Made by a program: the position numbers and the translations under genes. From VFMC01 sp046331225 (GTDB lineage: Bacteria; Actinomycetota; Acidimicrobiia; Acidimicrobiales; Ilumatobacteraceae), in contig JAXLRF010000003.1 in the NCBI GenBank assembly GCA_046331225.1, positions 372,001-436,000 on the forward strand: a stretch of 64,000 nucleotides of DNA. The letters run 5' to 3'. Each line of letters begins with the position of its first letter. Position 1 is the stretch's first letter. Below the pieces are notes generated by a model, which was given only the letters and a program-made list of their open reading frames with translations, had not been told where the DNA came from and did no database searches. Of the stretch, positions 42,239 to 50,425 are shown one piece after another.

Positions 42239-44107
42239 ATGCGACTGCTCGAACCCCTCTCGCTGCGCGGCCGCACCGCACCGAACCGGGTGCTGTTCGG
42301 ACCGATCGTCACCAACCTCGGCGACGACGACCGCCGCTTCACCGACCGCCACACCGCGTTCTACGAACGGCGCGCCGCGGGCGGGTGCGGGGTGATCGTC
42401 ACCGAGGGCGCCAGCGTGCACGCGAGCGACTGGCCGTACGAGCGAGCGCCGCTCGCCGAGCGGTGCGCCGACGGCTGGGCGAGCATCGCCGCGGCCTGCC
42501 ATCGCCACGGCTCGCTGGTGCTCGCCTCGCTCGACCACGCGGGCGGCCAGGGGTCGAGCGCGTACAGCCAGACGGCCCTGTGGGCCCCGTCGCGAGTGCC
42601 GGAGGTGAACACCCGCGAGGTGCCGAAGTGGATGGAGGCCCGCGACATCGAGGCGGTGATCACCGGCTTCGCGTCGGCGGCGGCAGCGGCGGTGGGCGCC
42701 GGCTGCGACGGGGTCGAGATCAACGCGGGCCAGCACAGCCTCGTCCGCCAGTTCCTGTCGGGCCTCACCAACCACCGCGGTGACGAATGGGGCGAGACGC
42801 GCCACCTGTTCGCGCAGCGCGTGATCGAGGCCGTCCGGGCCGCCGTCGGCGACGCGATCGTGGGCCTGCGCCTGTCGTGCGACGAGCTCGCACCCTGGGC
42901 CGGCATCACCCCCGACCTCGCGACCCAGCTCGCTCCCGTGCTCGTGGCGGCCGGCGTCGACCACCTGGTGGTGGTGCGCGGCGCGATCTTCTCGGCCGAG
43001 AAGACCCGGCCCGACCATCACGAGCCCACGGGCTTCAACATCGACCTGTGCCGCCGCATCCGCGAGGCCGTGCCGGGCACGCCCGTGTACCTGCAGGGGT
43101 CGGTCGTCGATCCCGGTCAGGCCGAGTGGGCGCTCGGCGACGGCGTGGCCGACGGCGTCGAGATGACCCGTGCCCAGCTCGCCGACCCGCAGCTGGTGCG
43201 TCGACTGGCAGCCGGTCAGGCGACGCAGGTGCGGCCGTGCATCCGGTGCAACCAGACGTGCCAGGTGCGCGACGCGCGCAACCCGATCATCACGTGCGTG
43301 GTCGAGCCGAGCACCGGTCACGAGCTCGACGACCCCGACTGGTACGTGCCCACCCGGTCGGCGTCCGACGTCACCGTCATCGGTGGTGGCGTGGCCGGGC
43401 TCGAGGCCGCCCGCGTGGCCGCCACGCGTGGCCACCGCGTCACGATCGTCGAACGCGACGATCGCCTGGGCGGCGTCGCCGCGGTCACCGGTCCGGCGGC
43501 GCCGTTCGTCGACTGGCTCGTCGCCGAGTGCGACCGCCTCGGCGTGCAGGTGCAGCTCGGCATCGACGGCAGCGCACACGGCGGCGACGCCCACGTCATC
43601 CAGGCCACCGGCGGGCAATCGGGTCGCCGCGAGTACGACGTCGCCGACGACGCAGTGGTGCTCGACGTGCTCGAGGTGCGACGCGGCACGAGCCCGCTGC
43701 CGGAGCAGGGGACGATCGCGCTGTTCGACCCGATCGGTGGACCGATCGCCGTCGGGCTCGCCGAAGAGCTCGGCGAGCGCGCCGTGCTGATCACCCAGGA
43801 CAACATCGCCGGCAACGAACTCAGCCGCTCGGGTGACCTCGCGCCCGCCAACGTGCGGCTCGCGCAGCGCGGCGTGCACGTCGAGCGACGATCGATCCTG
43901 CGCGCCGTGCGCGCCGGTGCGGTCGACGTGCAGGACCGCTTCAGCGGCGAGCGTCGCTCGATCGAGGCCGTCGCGCTGGTCGACTGCGGGTTCCGCCTGC
44001 CGACCGAGGCGCTGCCCGGCGCTTCGGTGCAGGTGGGCGACTGCGTCGCGCCCCGCACGGTGCTCGAGGCCGTGCTCGAGGCCCGGCGAGCCGCCCGCAC
44101 CGTCTGA
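42239..44107 (+). CDS. mycofactocin-system FadH/OYE-type flavin oxidoreductase
   Basis: 622 aa. N-terminal Old-Yellow-Enzyme TIM barrel (NRVLFGPIVTNLG; GCDGVEINAGQHSLVRQFLSGLTNHRGDEWG), then 4Fe-4S cysteines in RPCIRCNQTCQVRDARNPIITC, and a C-terminal FAD/NAD(P) domain with VIGGGVAGLEAARVAATRGH. It matches the 2,4-dienoyl-CoA reductase-like enzymes that recur beside mycofactocin genes. The substrate is unknown; transfer of electrons between NAD(P)H and an unsaturated compound is the family role. Confidence 0.88.
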   Translation: MRLLEPLSLRGRTAPNRVLFGPIVTNLGDDDRRFTDRHTAFYERRAAGGCGVIVTEGASVHASDWPYERAPLAERCADGWASIAAACHRHGSLVLASLDHAGGQGSSAYSQTALWAPSRVPEVNTREVPKWMEARDIEAVITGFASAAAAAVGAGCDGVEINAGQHSLVRQFLSGLTNHRGDEWGETRHLFAQRVIEAVRAAVGDAIVGLRLSCDELAPWAGITPDLATQLAPVLVAAGVDHLVVVRGAIFSAEKTRPDHHEPTGFNIDLCRRIREAVPGTPVYLQGSVVDPGQAEWALGDGVADGVEMTRAQLADPQLVRRLAAGQATQVRPCIRCNQTCQVRDARNPIITCVVEPSTGHELDDPDWYVPTRSASDVTVIGGGVAGLEAARVAATRGHRVTIVERDDRLGGVAAVTGPAAPFVDWLVAECDRLGVQVQLGIDGSAHGGDAHVIQATGGQSGRREYDVADDAVVLDVLEVRRGTSPLPEQGTIALFDPIGGPIAVGLAEELGERAVLITQDNIAGNELSRSGDLAPANVRLAQRGVHVERRSILRAVRAGAVDVQDRFSGERRSIEAVALVDCGFRLPTEALPGASVQVGDCVAPRTVLEAVLEARRAARTV

Positions 44108-44148
44108 CGTCGCATCGTCCACCGCGCGATCGCCCGTCTTGTACGGCG

Positions 44149-44154
44149 TACTAT
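44149..44154 (+). promoter_or_regulatory. leaderless-type promoter (TACTAT) for the aminotransferase gene
   Basis: TACTAT ends 6 nt before the ATG, with TTGTAC about 11 bp upstream of the box. Confidence 0.5.
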
Positions 44155-44160
44155 CGCCCC

Positions 44161-45453
44161 ATGGACGCCGCCCTCCTCGACCGAGCCCGCCAGCAGTTCG
44201 CCGATCGCAACCCCGGCAGCCGCCGCTACTTCGAGGAGGCGTCGAAGGTGCTGCCCGGCGGCCACACCCGCACCGTGCTCAACCACCCGCCCTTCCCGCT
44301 CGCCTTCGTGCGCGGCGAGGGCGCCACCTTGTTCGACACCGACGGCCACGAATACGTCGACCTGCTCGGCGACTACACCGCCGGACTGCTCGGCCACAGC
44401 GAGATGCGCGTGATCGACGCGGTCACCGACGCGCTGCGCACCAACGTCAGCGTCGGTGGCGTGCACCCCGCCGAGGCCGTGCTCGGCCGGTTGATGTGCG
44501 AGCGGTTCGGGCTCGACCGCGTGCGCTTCACCAACTCGGGCACCGAGGCCAACCTGATGGCGATCACGACCGCCACCCAGTTCACCGGCCGGTCGAAGCT
44601 GCTCGTCATGCTCGGCGGCTATCACGGCGGCGTCCTGTACTTCGCGAGCGGCCCCGCCCCGTGGAACGCCCCGTACGACTTCGTGCTCGCCCCGTTCAAC
44701 GATCTCGCTCGCACCGTCGAGCTGATCGAGCGGCACGGCGCCGAGCTCGCGGCCGTGATCATGGAGCCGATGCTCGGCTCGGGCGGCTGCGTGCCGGCCA
44801 CGGCCGAGTACGTGCAGGGCGTGTTCGCCGCCGCCCGCCAGGTGGGCGCGGTGTGCATCGCCGACGAGGTGATGACCTCGCGCCACGGCCGCCAGGGCAT
44901 GATGCGCATGCTCGGCGCCGAGGCCGACATCACCACGTACGGCAAGTACATCGGTGGCGGCTTCAGCTTCGGTGCCTTCGGCGGCCGAGCCGATCTGCTC
45001 GACCAGTACGACACCACGCCCGGCGCGCGCGAGAGCGTCATCAGCCACGCCGGCACGTTCAACAACAACATCGCCACCATGACCGCCGGCGGCGCCGTGC
45101 TCGGCCACGTGTACACGGCCGACGTCGCCGAGGCGCACTTCGCCCGCGGCGAGGAGTTCCGCCAGCAGCTCGCCGCCGTGTGCGCACGACACACCGTGCC
45201 GATGTGCGTGAGCGGCTTCGGTTCGATGATGTCGTTGCACGCCACCTCGACCGTGCCCACCAACGTCCGCGAGGCGTTCGCTCGCGACCACGTGCTGCAG
45301 GAGCTCGTCTACCTCGGCCTGCTCGCGCGGGGCGTCTACATCGCGTTCCGCGGCATGGTCAACGTCGGCCTTGCCCACACCGACGACCAGTTGGCTCGCG
45401 GGCTCGACGCGCTCGACGACACCCTCGCCGAGCTCGATCAGCTCGCGGCCTGA
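44161..45453 (+). CDS. class III PLP aminotransferase (glutamate-1-semialdehyde aminomutase-like)
   Basis: 430 aa, full length. LPGGHTRTVLNHPPFPLAFVRGEGATLFDTDGHEYVDLLGDY at the N-terminus, TNSGTEANLMAI phosphate loop, ADEVMTSRHG and the PLP lysine in TTYGKYIGGG (Lys262). It resembles HemL, but neighbours are not heme genes, so an aminotransferase or mutase on another substrate is more likely. The SDR gene follows after 61 nt. Confidence 0.85.
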   Translation: MDAALLDRARQQFADRNPGSRRYFEEASKVLPGGHTRTVLNHPPFPLAFVRGEGATLFDTDGHEYVDLLGDYTAGLLGHSEMRVIDAVTDALRTNVSVGGVHPAEAVLGRLMCERFGLDRVRFTNSGTEANLMAITTATQFTGRSKLLVMLGGYHGGVLYFASGPAPWNAPYDFVLAPFNDLARTVELIERHGAELAAVIMEPMLGSGGCVPATAEYVQGVFAAARQVGAVCIADEVMTSRHGRQGMMRMLGAEADITTYGKYIGGGFSFGAFGGRADLLDQYDTTPGARESVISHAGTFNNNIATMTAGGAVLGHVYTADVAEAHFARGEEFRQQLAAVCARHTVPMCVSGFGSMMSLHATSTVPTNVREAFARDHVLQELVYLGLLARGVYIAFRGMVNVGLAHTDDQLARGLDALDDTLAELDQLAA

Positions 45454-45501
45454 CACCCCGCCCACCGGCGTCGCGATGAACGGCCGGCCGCTCGCGGCTG
45501 G

Positions 45502-45507
45502 TACAAA
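45502..45507 (+). promoter_or_regulatory. leaderless-type -10 box (TACAAA) for the SDR gene
   Basis: TACAAA ends 7 nt before the SDR ATG; no Shine-Dalgarno is visible. Confidence 0.4.
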
Positions 45508-45514
45508 CGACGAC

Positions 45515-46279
45515 ATGACCGACCAGCTCGCACAGCTCTTCGACCTCACCGGCAAGGTGGCCGTCGTCACCGGCGGCAGCCGCGGCCTCGGCCGCGAGAT
45601 GGTGCTCGCGTTCGCTGCCCGCGGGGCCGACGTGGTGATCGCCAGCCGCAAGCTCGAGAACTGCGAGGCCGTGGCCGACGAGGTGCGGGCGATGGGGCGC
45701 AACGCGCTGGCCGTCGCGTACCACGCAGCTTCGTGGGACGGCGCCGACGAGCTCGCCGAGGCGGCGTACCGCACCTTCGGCAAGGTCGACGTGCTCGTCA
45801 ACAACGCCGGCATGTCGCCGCTCTACCCGTCGGTCGACGCGGTCAGCGAGGACCTGTTCGACAAGGTGATCGGCGTCAACCTGAAGGGCCCGTTCCGGCT
45901 GTCGGCCGTGGTCGGCACCCGCATGGCCGAAGGCGACGGCGGCTCGATCATCTTCGTGTCGTCGATCGCGTCGCAGCGCACCAGCCCGAACGAGCTCGTG
46001 TACGGCGCTGCCAAGGCGGGCGTCAACGCGCTCACCTACGGCCTGGCGCGCACGTTCGGTCCGAAGGTCCGGGTCAACTGCATCGTCCCCGGCCCGTTCC
46101 TCACCGACATCTCCAAGGCGTGGGACCTCGAGTCGTTCAACCGGTCGGCCAAGAGCGGCTTCGCGTTGCAGCGCGGCGGCGAGCCCGACGAGATCGTCGG
46201 CGCGGCGCTCTACTTCGCCACCGCGGCCAGCAGCTACACCACCGGCACGCTGCTCAACATCGACGGCGGTCCGCGTTGA
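45515..46279 (+). CDS. SDR family oxidoreductase
   Basis: 254 aa classical short-chain dehydrogenase: GGSRGLGREM nucleotide motif, NNAG, catalytic Ser in FVSSIAS and Tyr163/Lys167 (YGAAK), with NIDGG at the C-terminus. It lacks the extended insertion of mycofactocin-dependent SDRs, so it probably uses free NAD(P). The stop overlaps the next gene's TTG start. Confidence 0.9.
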   Translation: MTDQLAQLFDLTGKVAVVTGGSRGLGREMVLAFAARGADVVIASRKLENCEAVADEVRAMGRNALAVAYHAASWDGADELAEAAYRTFGKVDVLVNNAGMSPLYPSVDAVSEDLFDKVIGVNLKGPFRLSAVVGTRMAEGDGGSIIFVSSIASQRTSPNELVYGAAKAGVNALTYGLARTFGPKVRVNCIVPGPFLTDISKAWDLESFNRSAKSGFALQRGGEPDEIVGAALYFATAASSYTTGTLLNIDGGPR

Positions 46280-46971
46280 GCGACGTCACCGGGCGTCCGT
46301 TGCGCGCCGTGCTGTGGGACATGGACGGCACCCTGGTCGACACCGAGCCGTACTGGATCGCCAGCGAGTTCGACATCGTCGAGCGTCACGGCAACGGCGC
46401 GTGGAGCCACGAGCACGGCCTCGCGCTGGTGGGCAAGGATCTGCGCGACTCGGCCGCGTACATCCGTGAGGTCGGCGAGATGCCGTTCGAGATCGACGAG
46501 ATCGTCAACCTGATGATGGACGGCGTGATCGCCCGCTGCGCCGAGCGGACGCCGTGGCGACCGGGCGCACGCGAGCTGTTGGCCGAGCTGAACGAGCAGG
46601 GCGTGCCGTGCGCGCTGGTGACGATGAGCTGGCGTCGGCTCACCGACGCGATCGTGCCGCTGCTGCCCGCCGGATCGTTCGCCACGCTCGTCACCGGCGA
46701 CGACGTCGCCCGGGGCAAGCCGCACCCCGACCCCTACCTCACCGCCGCTGCGCACCTCGGCCTCGACCCGCACGACTGCATCGCGATCGAGGACTCGACG
46801 CTCGGCGCGCGGTCGGCCGACGCGGCGGGATGCTGCACGATCGTCGTGCCGCATGCGGTGCCGGTGGCACCCGAGCACGGTCACCACCGGCTCGCTTCAC
46901 TCGACGGGGTGACGGTCGCCGACCTGGCAGGACTTCTGTCCTCTTGCCGCCGCTCCCCCCTGGGTGCATGA
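46276..46971 (+). CDS. HAD-superfamily phosphatase (beta-phosphoglucomutase-like)
   Basis: 231 aa. Motif I WDMDGTLVDT (nucleophile Asp15, Asp17), motif II ALVTMS, Lys in ARGKPHPDPYL and motif IV AIEDSTLGARSADAAG. The helical cap between motifs I and II marks subfamily I haloacid-dehalogenase phosphatases. The start is TTG in a TTGA overlap with the SDR stop, so the two are co-translated. The substrate is probably a small phosphorylated metabolite. Confidence 0.87.
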   Translation: MSDVTGRPLRAVLWDMDGTLVDTEPYWIASEFDIVERHGNGAWSHEHGLALVGKDLRDSAAYIREVGEMPFEIDEIVNLMMDGVIARCAERTPWRPGARELLAELNEQGVPCALVTMSWRRLTDAIVPLLPAGSFATLVTGDDVARGKPHPDPYLTAAAHLGLDPHDCIAIEDSTLGARSADAAGCCTIVVPHAVPVAPEHGHHRLASLDGVTVADLAGLLSSCRRSPLGA

Positions 46972-47033
46972 TGCGACCAGAGATCCCACTCGTGTGGGAC
47001 CGGGCAGGCCGCTGGCGCTGACCCAACGGGTGC

Positions 47034-47069
47034 GAGATCCCGGGTCCGTCCCGGGATCTCCCCATTTTT
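47034..47069 (+). terminator. rho-independent terminator after the HAD gene
   Basis: GAGATCCCGGG pairs perfectly with CCCGGGATCTC around TCCGT, followed by CCCATTTTT. It is the only textbook hairpin plus T-run found in the window. A smaller TCCCAC/GTGGGA hairpin lies just upstream. Confidence 0.85.
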
Positions 47070-47100
47070 CGGACGCAGTGTGCACCACACCACTGGCGGA

Positions 47101-47120
47101 ATAGTTGCGCGCGCAACTAT
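47101..47120. promoter_or_regulatory. perfect 20-bp palindrome, MarR-type operator
   Basis: ATAGTTGCGCGCGCAACTAT lies 12 bp upstream of the pirin start codon, ahead of its GGAGA ribosome site. The AGTTGCGCGCGCAACT core is the form typically bound by MarR-family repressors. No MarR gene is in the neighbourhood. Confidence 0.65.
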
Positions 47121-47132
47121 GTTGGAGACGTC

Positions 47133-47849
47133 ATGAGCAACGCACCCACCATCCAGGTCCAGCGAGCCGCCGACCGCTTCGTCACCGACGCCGGCTGGCT
47201 CGACTCGAAGCACAGCTTCAACTTCGGCCCGCACTGGTCGCCCCAGCACCAGGGCCACGGGCTGCTGCTCGTCAACAACGACGACGTCGTCGCCCCCGGG
47301 CAGGGCTTCGGCACGCACGCCCATCGCGACATGGAGATCGTGACGTGGGTGCTGTCGGGCCGGCTCGAGCACCGCGACTCCACCGGCACCCACGACGTGA
47401 TCTACCCGGGTCTCGCGCAGCGCATGTCGGCTGGTCGCGGCATCCGCCACAGCGAGATGAACGCGAGCCCGGACGAGCCGGTGCACTTCATCCAGATGTG
47501 GGTGCTGCCCGACACCGCCGGGGTCGAGCCGGGATACGAGCAGCGCGATCTCACCGCCGAACTCGACCGCGGCGGCCTCGTGGCCGTGGCCAGCGGTGCT
47601 GGTCTGCCCGGCGCGATCCACCTGCACCAGCGCGACGCCACCCTGTGGGCCGCCCGACTGTCGGCCGGCGACTCGGTGGTCGTGCCGACGGCGCCGCACG
47701 TGCACGTCTTCGTCGCCCTCGGCGCCGGCGCGCTGGACGCCGCGGGAGAACTCGGGCAAGGTGATGCCGTGCGACTCACCGACGCCGGATCCACCACGTT
47801 CACCGCCACGACCGACGGCACCGAGCTGCTCGTGTGGGCCACCGCATGA
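47133..47849 (+). CDS. pirin family protein
   Basis: 238 aa bicupin. Metal-ligand pattern in the N-terminal cupin: GTHAHRDMEIVTWVLSG, HRDSTGTHDVIYPGLAQRMSAGRGIRHSEMN. Known pirins act as quercetinase-like dioxygenases or redox sensors. It has a real Shine-Dalgarno (GGAGA) and is preceded by the MarR-type palindrome, so it is probably induced by a phenolic or oxidant signal. The VOC gene overlaps its stop by ATGA. Confidence 0.9.
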   Translation: MSNAPTIQVQRAADRFVTDAGWLDSKHSFNFGPHWSPQHQGHGLLLVNNDDVVAPGQGFGTHAHRDMEIVTWVLSGRLEHRDSTGTHDVIYPGLAQRMSAGRGIRHSEMNASPDEPVHFIQMWVLPDTAGVEPGYEQRDLTAELDRGGLVAVASGAGLPGAIHLHQRDATLWAARLSAGDSVVVPTAPHVHVFVALGAGALDAAGELGQGDAVRLTDAGSTTFTATTDGTELLVWATA

Positions 47850-48361
47850 GCGAGCCGCACGGCGTCGACCGCGACACCCGCACCCGGCTCGACACGCGCC
47901 GGGCCGAGCTGGCGGCGCAGTACCTGAAGCCGCGCGACGTGCGCCCCGCCAGCACGGCTCGCGGGGTGCACCACGTGGCGCTCATCTGCAGCGACGTCGA
48001 GCGGACCGTGCAGTTCTACGACGGTCTGCTGGGGTTCCCCCTGATCGAGATGTTCGAGAACCGCGACTACGCGGGTTCGACCCACTTCTTCTTCGATCTC
48101 GGCCACGGCAACACCCTCGCCTACTTCGACCTGCCGGGCCTCGACCTCGGCCCCTACCAGGAGGTGCTCGGTGGCCACCACCACCTGGCGATCTCGATCG
48201 AGCGCGAGCACTGGCAGGCGATCAAGGACCGTTTCGACGAGCGAGGCGTCGAGTACGCCCACGTCGACGGCTCGTCGCTGTACTTCCGCGGCCCCGACGG
48301 CGAACGCCTCGAGCTGATCAGCGACCCGCTGCTCGAGATGTACGGCAAACCCGTCGGCTGA
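47846..48361 (+). CDS. VOC/glyoxalase-fold metalloenzyme
   Basis: 171 aa. A VOC domain starts at about residue 40: GVHHVALICSDVERTVQFYDGLLGFPLIEMFENRDYAG, HHHLAISIE, and ERLELISDPL with the terminal Glu ligand. His, His and Glu form the metal site of glyoxalases and ring-cleavage dioxygenases. ATGA overlap with pirin suggests a shared operon for aromatic or electrophile detoxification (inference). Confidence 0.87.
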   Translation: MSEPHGVDRDTRTRLDTRRAELAAQYLKPRDVRPASTARGVHHVALICSDVERTVQFYDGLLGFPLIEMFENRDYAGSTHFFFDLGHGNTLAYFDLPGLDLGPYQEVLGGHHHLAISIEREHWQAIKDRFDERGVEYAHVDGSSLYFRGPDGERLELISDPLLEMYGKPVG

Positions 48362-48375
48362 CATCCGCCGACATC

Positions 48376-48538
48376 GCGGGACGAAACCGCCCACGTCGGG
48401 CACATCCATCCCGCATCACTCGGACACACCCGTCAACGCGGGACGAAACCGCCCACGTCGGGCACATCCATCCCGCATCACTCGGACACACGCGTCGACG
48501 CGGGACGAAAACGCCCAACACGGGCACATCGGTCCCGG
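48376..48538. repeat. three 39-bp nested hairpins at 62-bp period (array 2)
   Basis: Units at 48376-48414, 48438-48476 and 48500-48538. The consensus pairs GCGGGA with TCCCGC outside and GCCC with GGGC inside. Spacers of 23 bp are nearly identical (atcactcggacacac...). Same unit and period as array 1 (30747-30847), again between two convergent genes. Confidence 0.8.
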
Positions 48539-48559
48539 CATGGCCCGGGCGCTGGGGCG

Positions 48560-49309
48560 TCAGAAGGTCTGGAGTTTCTCGCGGAGGAAGTCGAGCACGC
48601 GCTGCACGCTCGGCTCGTCGCGCTGCTCGGTGAGCACGCTGTGATCCTTCGGTGAGCTGCTCGGCAGCTCGACGGCGATGAACGCGTCGCCGAGCAGCTC
48701 GCGCAGCGTGTCGAACCGGGTGCCGACCAGCTTGTCGCCCGTGAAGCGCAGACCGAGCACCTGGCAGCCGGCGGCGGCACGCTGGGCGACCGCCTCGCGG
48801 TCGTCGGGCGACAGGTTGAGGTCGGCGCCACGCTCGGCCTTGCCGACGGCGAACGGCATCGACGGCTGCGACAGCACAGGGGCGACCATCACGTCGTCGA
48901 CCATCATCCCCAGCGCGAACCCGCCGCTGAAGCACATGCCGATCGCGCCGACGCCGGGGCCGCCGACCTCGAGGTGCAGCGACCGGGCGAGGGCCCGCAG
49001 GAAACCGATCACCGGCGACGTGGTGTCGAGCGCCCAGTTGGTGAACTCCTTCGCGATGCACACCTTGGTCATCGACGACGCGAGATACGGGCCGCTGACC
49101 TCCTTGCCCGGCGTGCCGACGAGCGACGGCATCACGACGGTGAAGCCGGCGTCGACGACGTCGTTCGCGAACTGGGTGACCTTCGGGGTGATGCCGGGGA
49201 TCTCGTGCACCACCACGACGCCGGGACCGGACCCGCGTCGATAGGTGTCTCGCGTGAGGCCGGCAGCGCTGAAGCTGCCCTTGGTCCAACCGGTCAGGAC
49301 GTCGTTCAT
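48560..49309 (-). CDS. dienelactone hydrolase family protein
   Basis: 249 aa alpha/beta hydrolase. GVVVVHEIPGITPKV at the oxyanion region, nucleophile elbow GMCFSGG (Cys126) and the late KDHSV histidine, the Cys/Asp/His triad of dienelactone hydrolases. It would open lactone rings in aromatic degradation or act on related esters. ATG 49309 is preferred over an in-frame TTG at 49318. It converges with the pirin-VOC operon across hairpin array 2. Confidence 0.87.
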   Translation of the reverse strand: MNDVLTGWTKGSFSAAGLTRDTYRRGSGPGVVVVHEIPGITPKVTQFANDVVDAGFTVVMPSLVGTPGKEVSGPYLASSMTKVCIAKEFTNWALDTTSPVIGFLRALARSLHLEVGGPGVGAIGMCFSGGFALGMMVDDVMVAPVLSQPSMPFAVGKAERGADLNLSPDDREAVAQRAAAGCQVLGLRFTGDKLVGTRFDTLRELLGDAFIAVELPSSSPKDHSVLTEQRDEPSVQRVLDFLREKLQTF

Positions 49310-49339
49310 GGCCGGCAAGCCTGCCAGGTCTGGACGGGG

Positions 49340-50404
49340 TCAGGCACCCATGCGCCGCATCGCGGCGAGCGCCCGCTCGGCCAGACCCTCGGTGCCGAGC
49401 TTGAGCGGCTCGAGGTCGATCTCCTGGTCGCCCATCGCGCCGTGCAGGTAGCGGGCGTACACACCCTCGCTGATGACGGCCAGGCGCCAGCACGAGAACG
49501 CCACGTAGTAGTCGATGCCCGACAGATCGCGGCCGGTGCGGGTGGCGTATCGCTCGAGCAGATCGGCGTACGTGGCGAACCCGCCGGCGGGCGTGGGGTC
49601 GTTGGCCCGCGCCGTCGCGGCGTCGCCGTCGTTCCAGTACACGCCGAGGTAGCCGACGTCGGCGAGCGGGTCGCCGAGGGTGCACAGCTCCCAGTCGAGC
49701 ACGGCGGCGATGCGGCCGTGCTGCACGTCGGTGAGGCAGTTGCCGAACCGGTAGTCGCCGTGCGCGATCGACACGCCGCGCTGCTCGGGGATGCGCGCCT
49801 TGAGCGCCGCCGCGACCTCGTCGATCGCCGACAGCTCGCGGGTCTTGGAGTTCTCCCACTGGGTCGACCAGCGCTTCACCTGGCGCTCGATGTAGCCCTC
49901 GCGCTTCGCGAAGTCGCCGAGGCCGACCTCGTCGATGTCGACGGCGTGCAGGTCGGCCAGCACGTCGATCAGGTGCTCCGACGCGGGACGGCGCAGCTCG
50001 ACCGGCAGCTTCGCCGCCTTCTCCGGGCTGTCGAGCACCTCGCCGGCGACGAAGCCCATCACGTAGAACGGGGCGCCGTTGACGGCGTCGTCGGTGCACA
50101 GGCCGAGCGCGGGCGGCACGGGCACGCCGGTGCGGCCGACGGCGGCGATCACCCGGTGCTCGCGGGCCATGTCGTGCGCGGTCGCGAGGACGTGCCCGAG
50201 CGGTGGCCGGCGCAGTACGAACCGGGTGCCGTCGGCGCCGGTGACCATGAACGTGAGGTTCGACCGGCCGCCGGCGATCAGGTCGAAGCGGAACGGGGCG
50301 ACCGCGCCCTCGACGTGCTCGACCAGCCACCGCGTGACGGGCTCACGGTCGATGCCACGCGGGGCGTCGGCGGCGGGTGCGGAGTCGGCGGGATCGGCGG
50401 ACAT
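49340..50404 (-). CDS. APH-like phosphotransferase (ACAD10/11 kinase-domain type)
   Basis: 354 aa. Nucleotide loop GGRSNLTFMVTG, FVLRRPPLGHVLATAHDMAREHRVI (Lys/Glu equivalents), catalytic HGDYRFGN and metal-binding DWELCTLGDP. This set is typical of the kinase domain in ACAD10/11, which phosphorylates 4-hydroxyacyl-CoAs before dehydration, so such a role in odd acyl-CoA catabolism is likely. TACGGT (50413-50418) lies 8 nt before the ATG. Confidence 0.88.
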   Translation of the reverse strand: MSADPADSAPAADAPRGIDREPVTRWLVEHVEGAVAPFRFDLIAGGRSNLTFMVTGADGTRFVLRRPPLGHVLATAHDMAREHRVIAAVGRTGVPVPPALGLCTDDAVNGAPFYVMGFVAGEVLDSPEKAAKLPVELRRPASEHLIDVLADLHAVDIDEVGLGDFAKREGYIERQVKRWSTQWENSKTRELSAIDEVAAALKARIPEQRGVSIAHGDYRFGNCLTDVQHGRIAAVLDWELCTLGDPLADVGYLGVYWNDGDAATARANDPTPAGGFATYADLLERYATRTGRDLSGIDYYVAFSCWRLAVISEGVYARYLHGAMGDQEIDLEPLKLGTEGLAERALAAMRRMGA

Positions 50405-50425
50405 GGCGGCCCACCGTAGTGAAGG

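Noticed and set aside
40313..44122. A 1269-codon minus-strand frame
   Set aside because: Shadow of mftC, plsY and the OYE gene, which have clear family motifs on the plus strand.
48376..48538. CRISPR-like array (39-bp repeat, 23-bp spacer)
   Set aside because: Spacers are nearly identical to one another, there are only three units, no cas genes are nearby, and repeats are nested palindromes at convergent gene ends.
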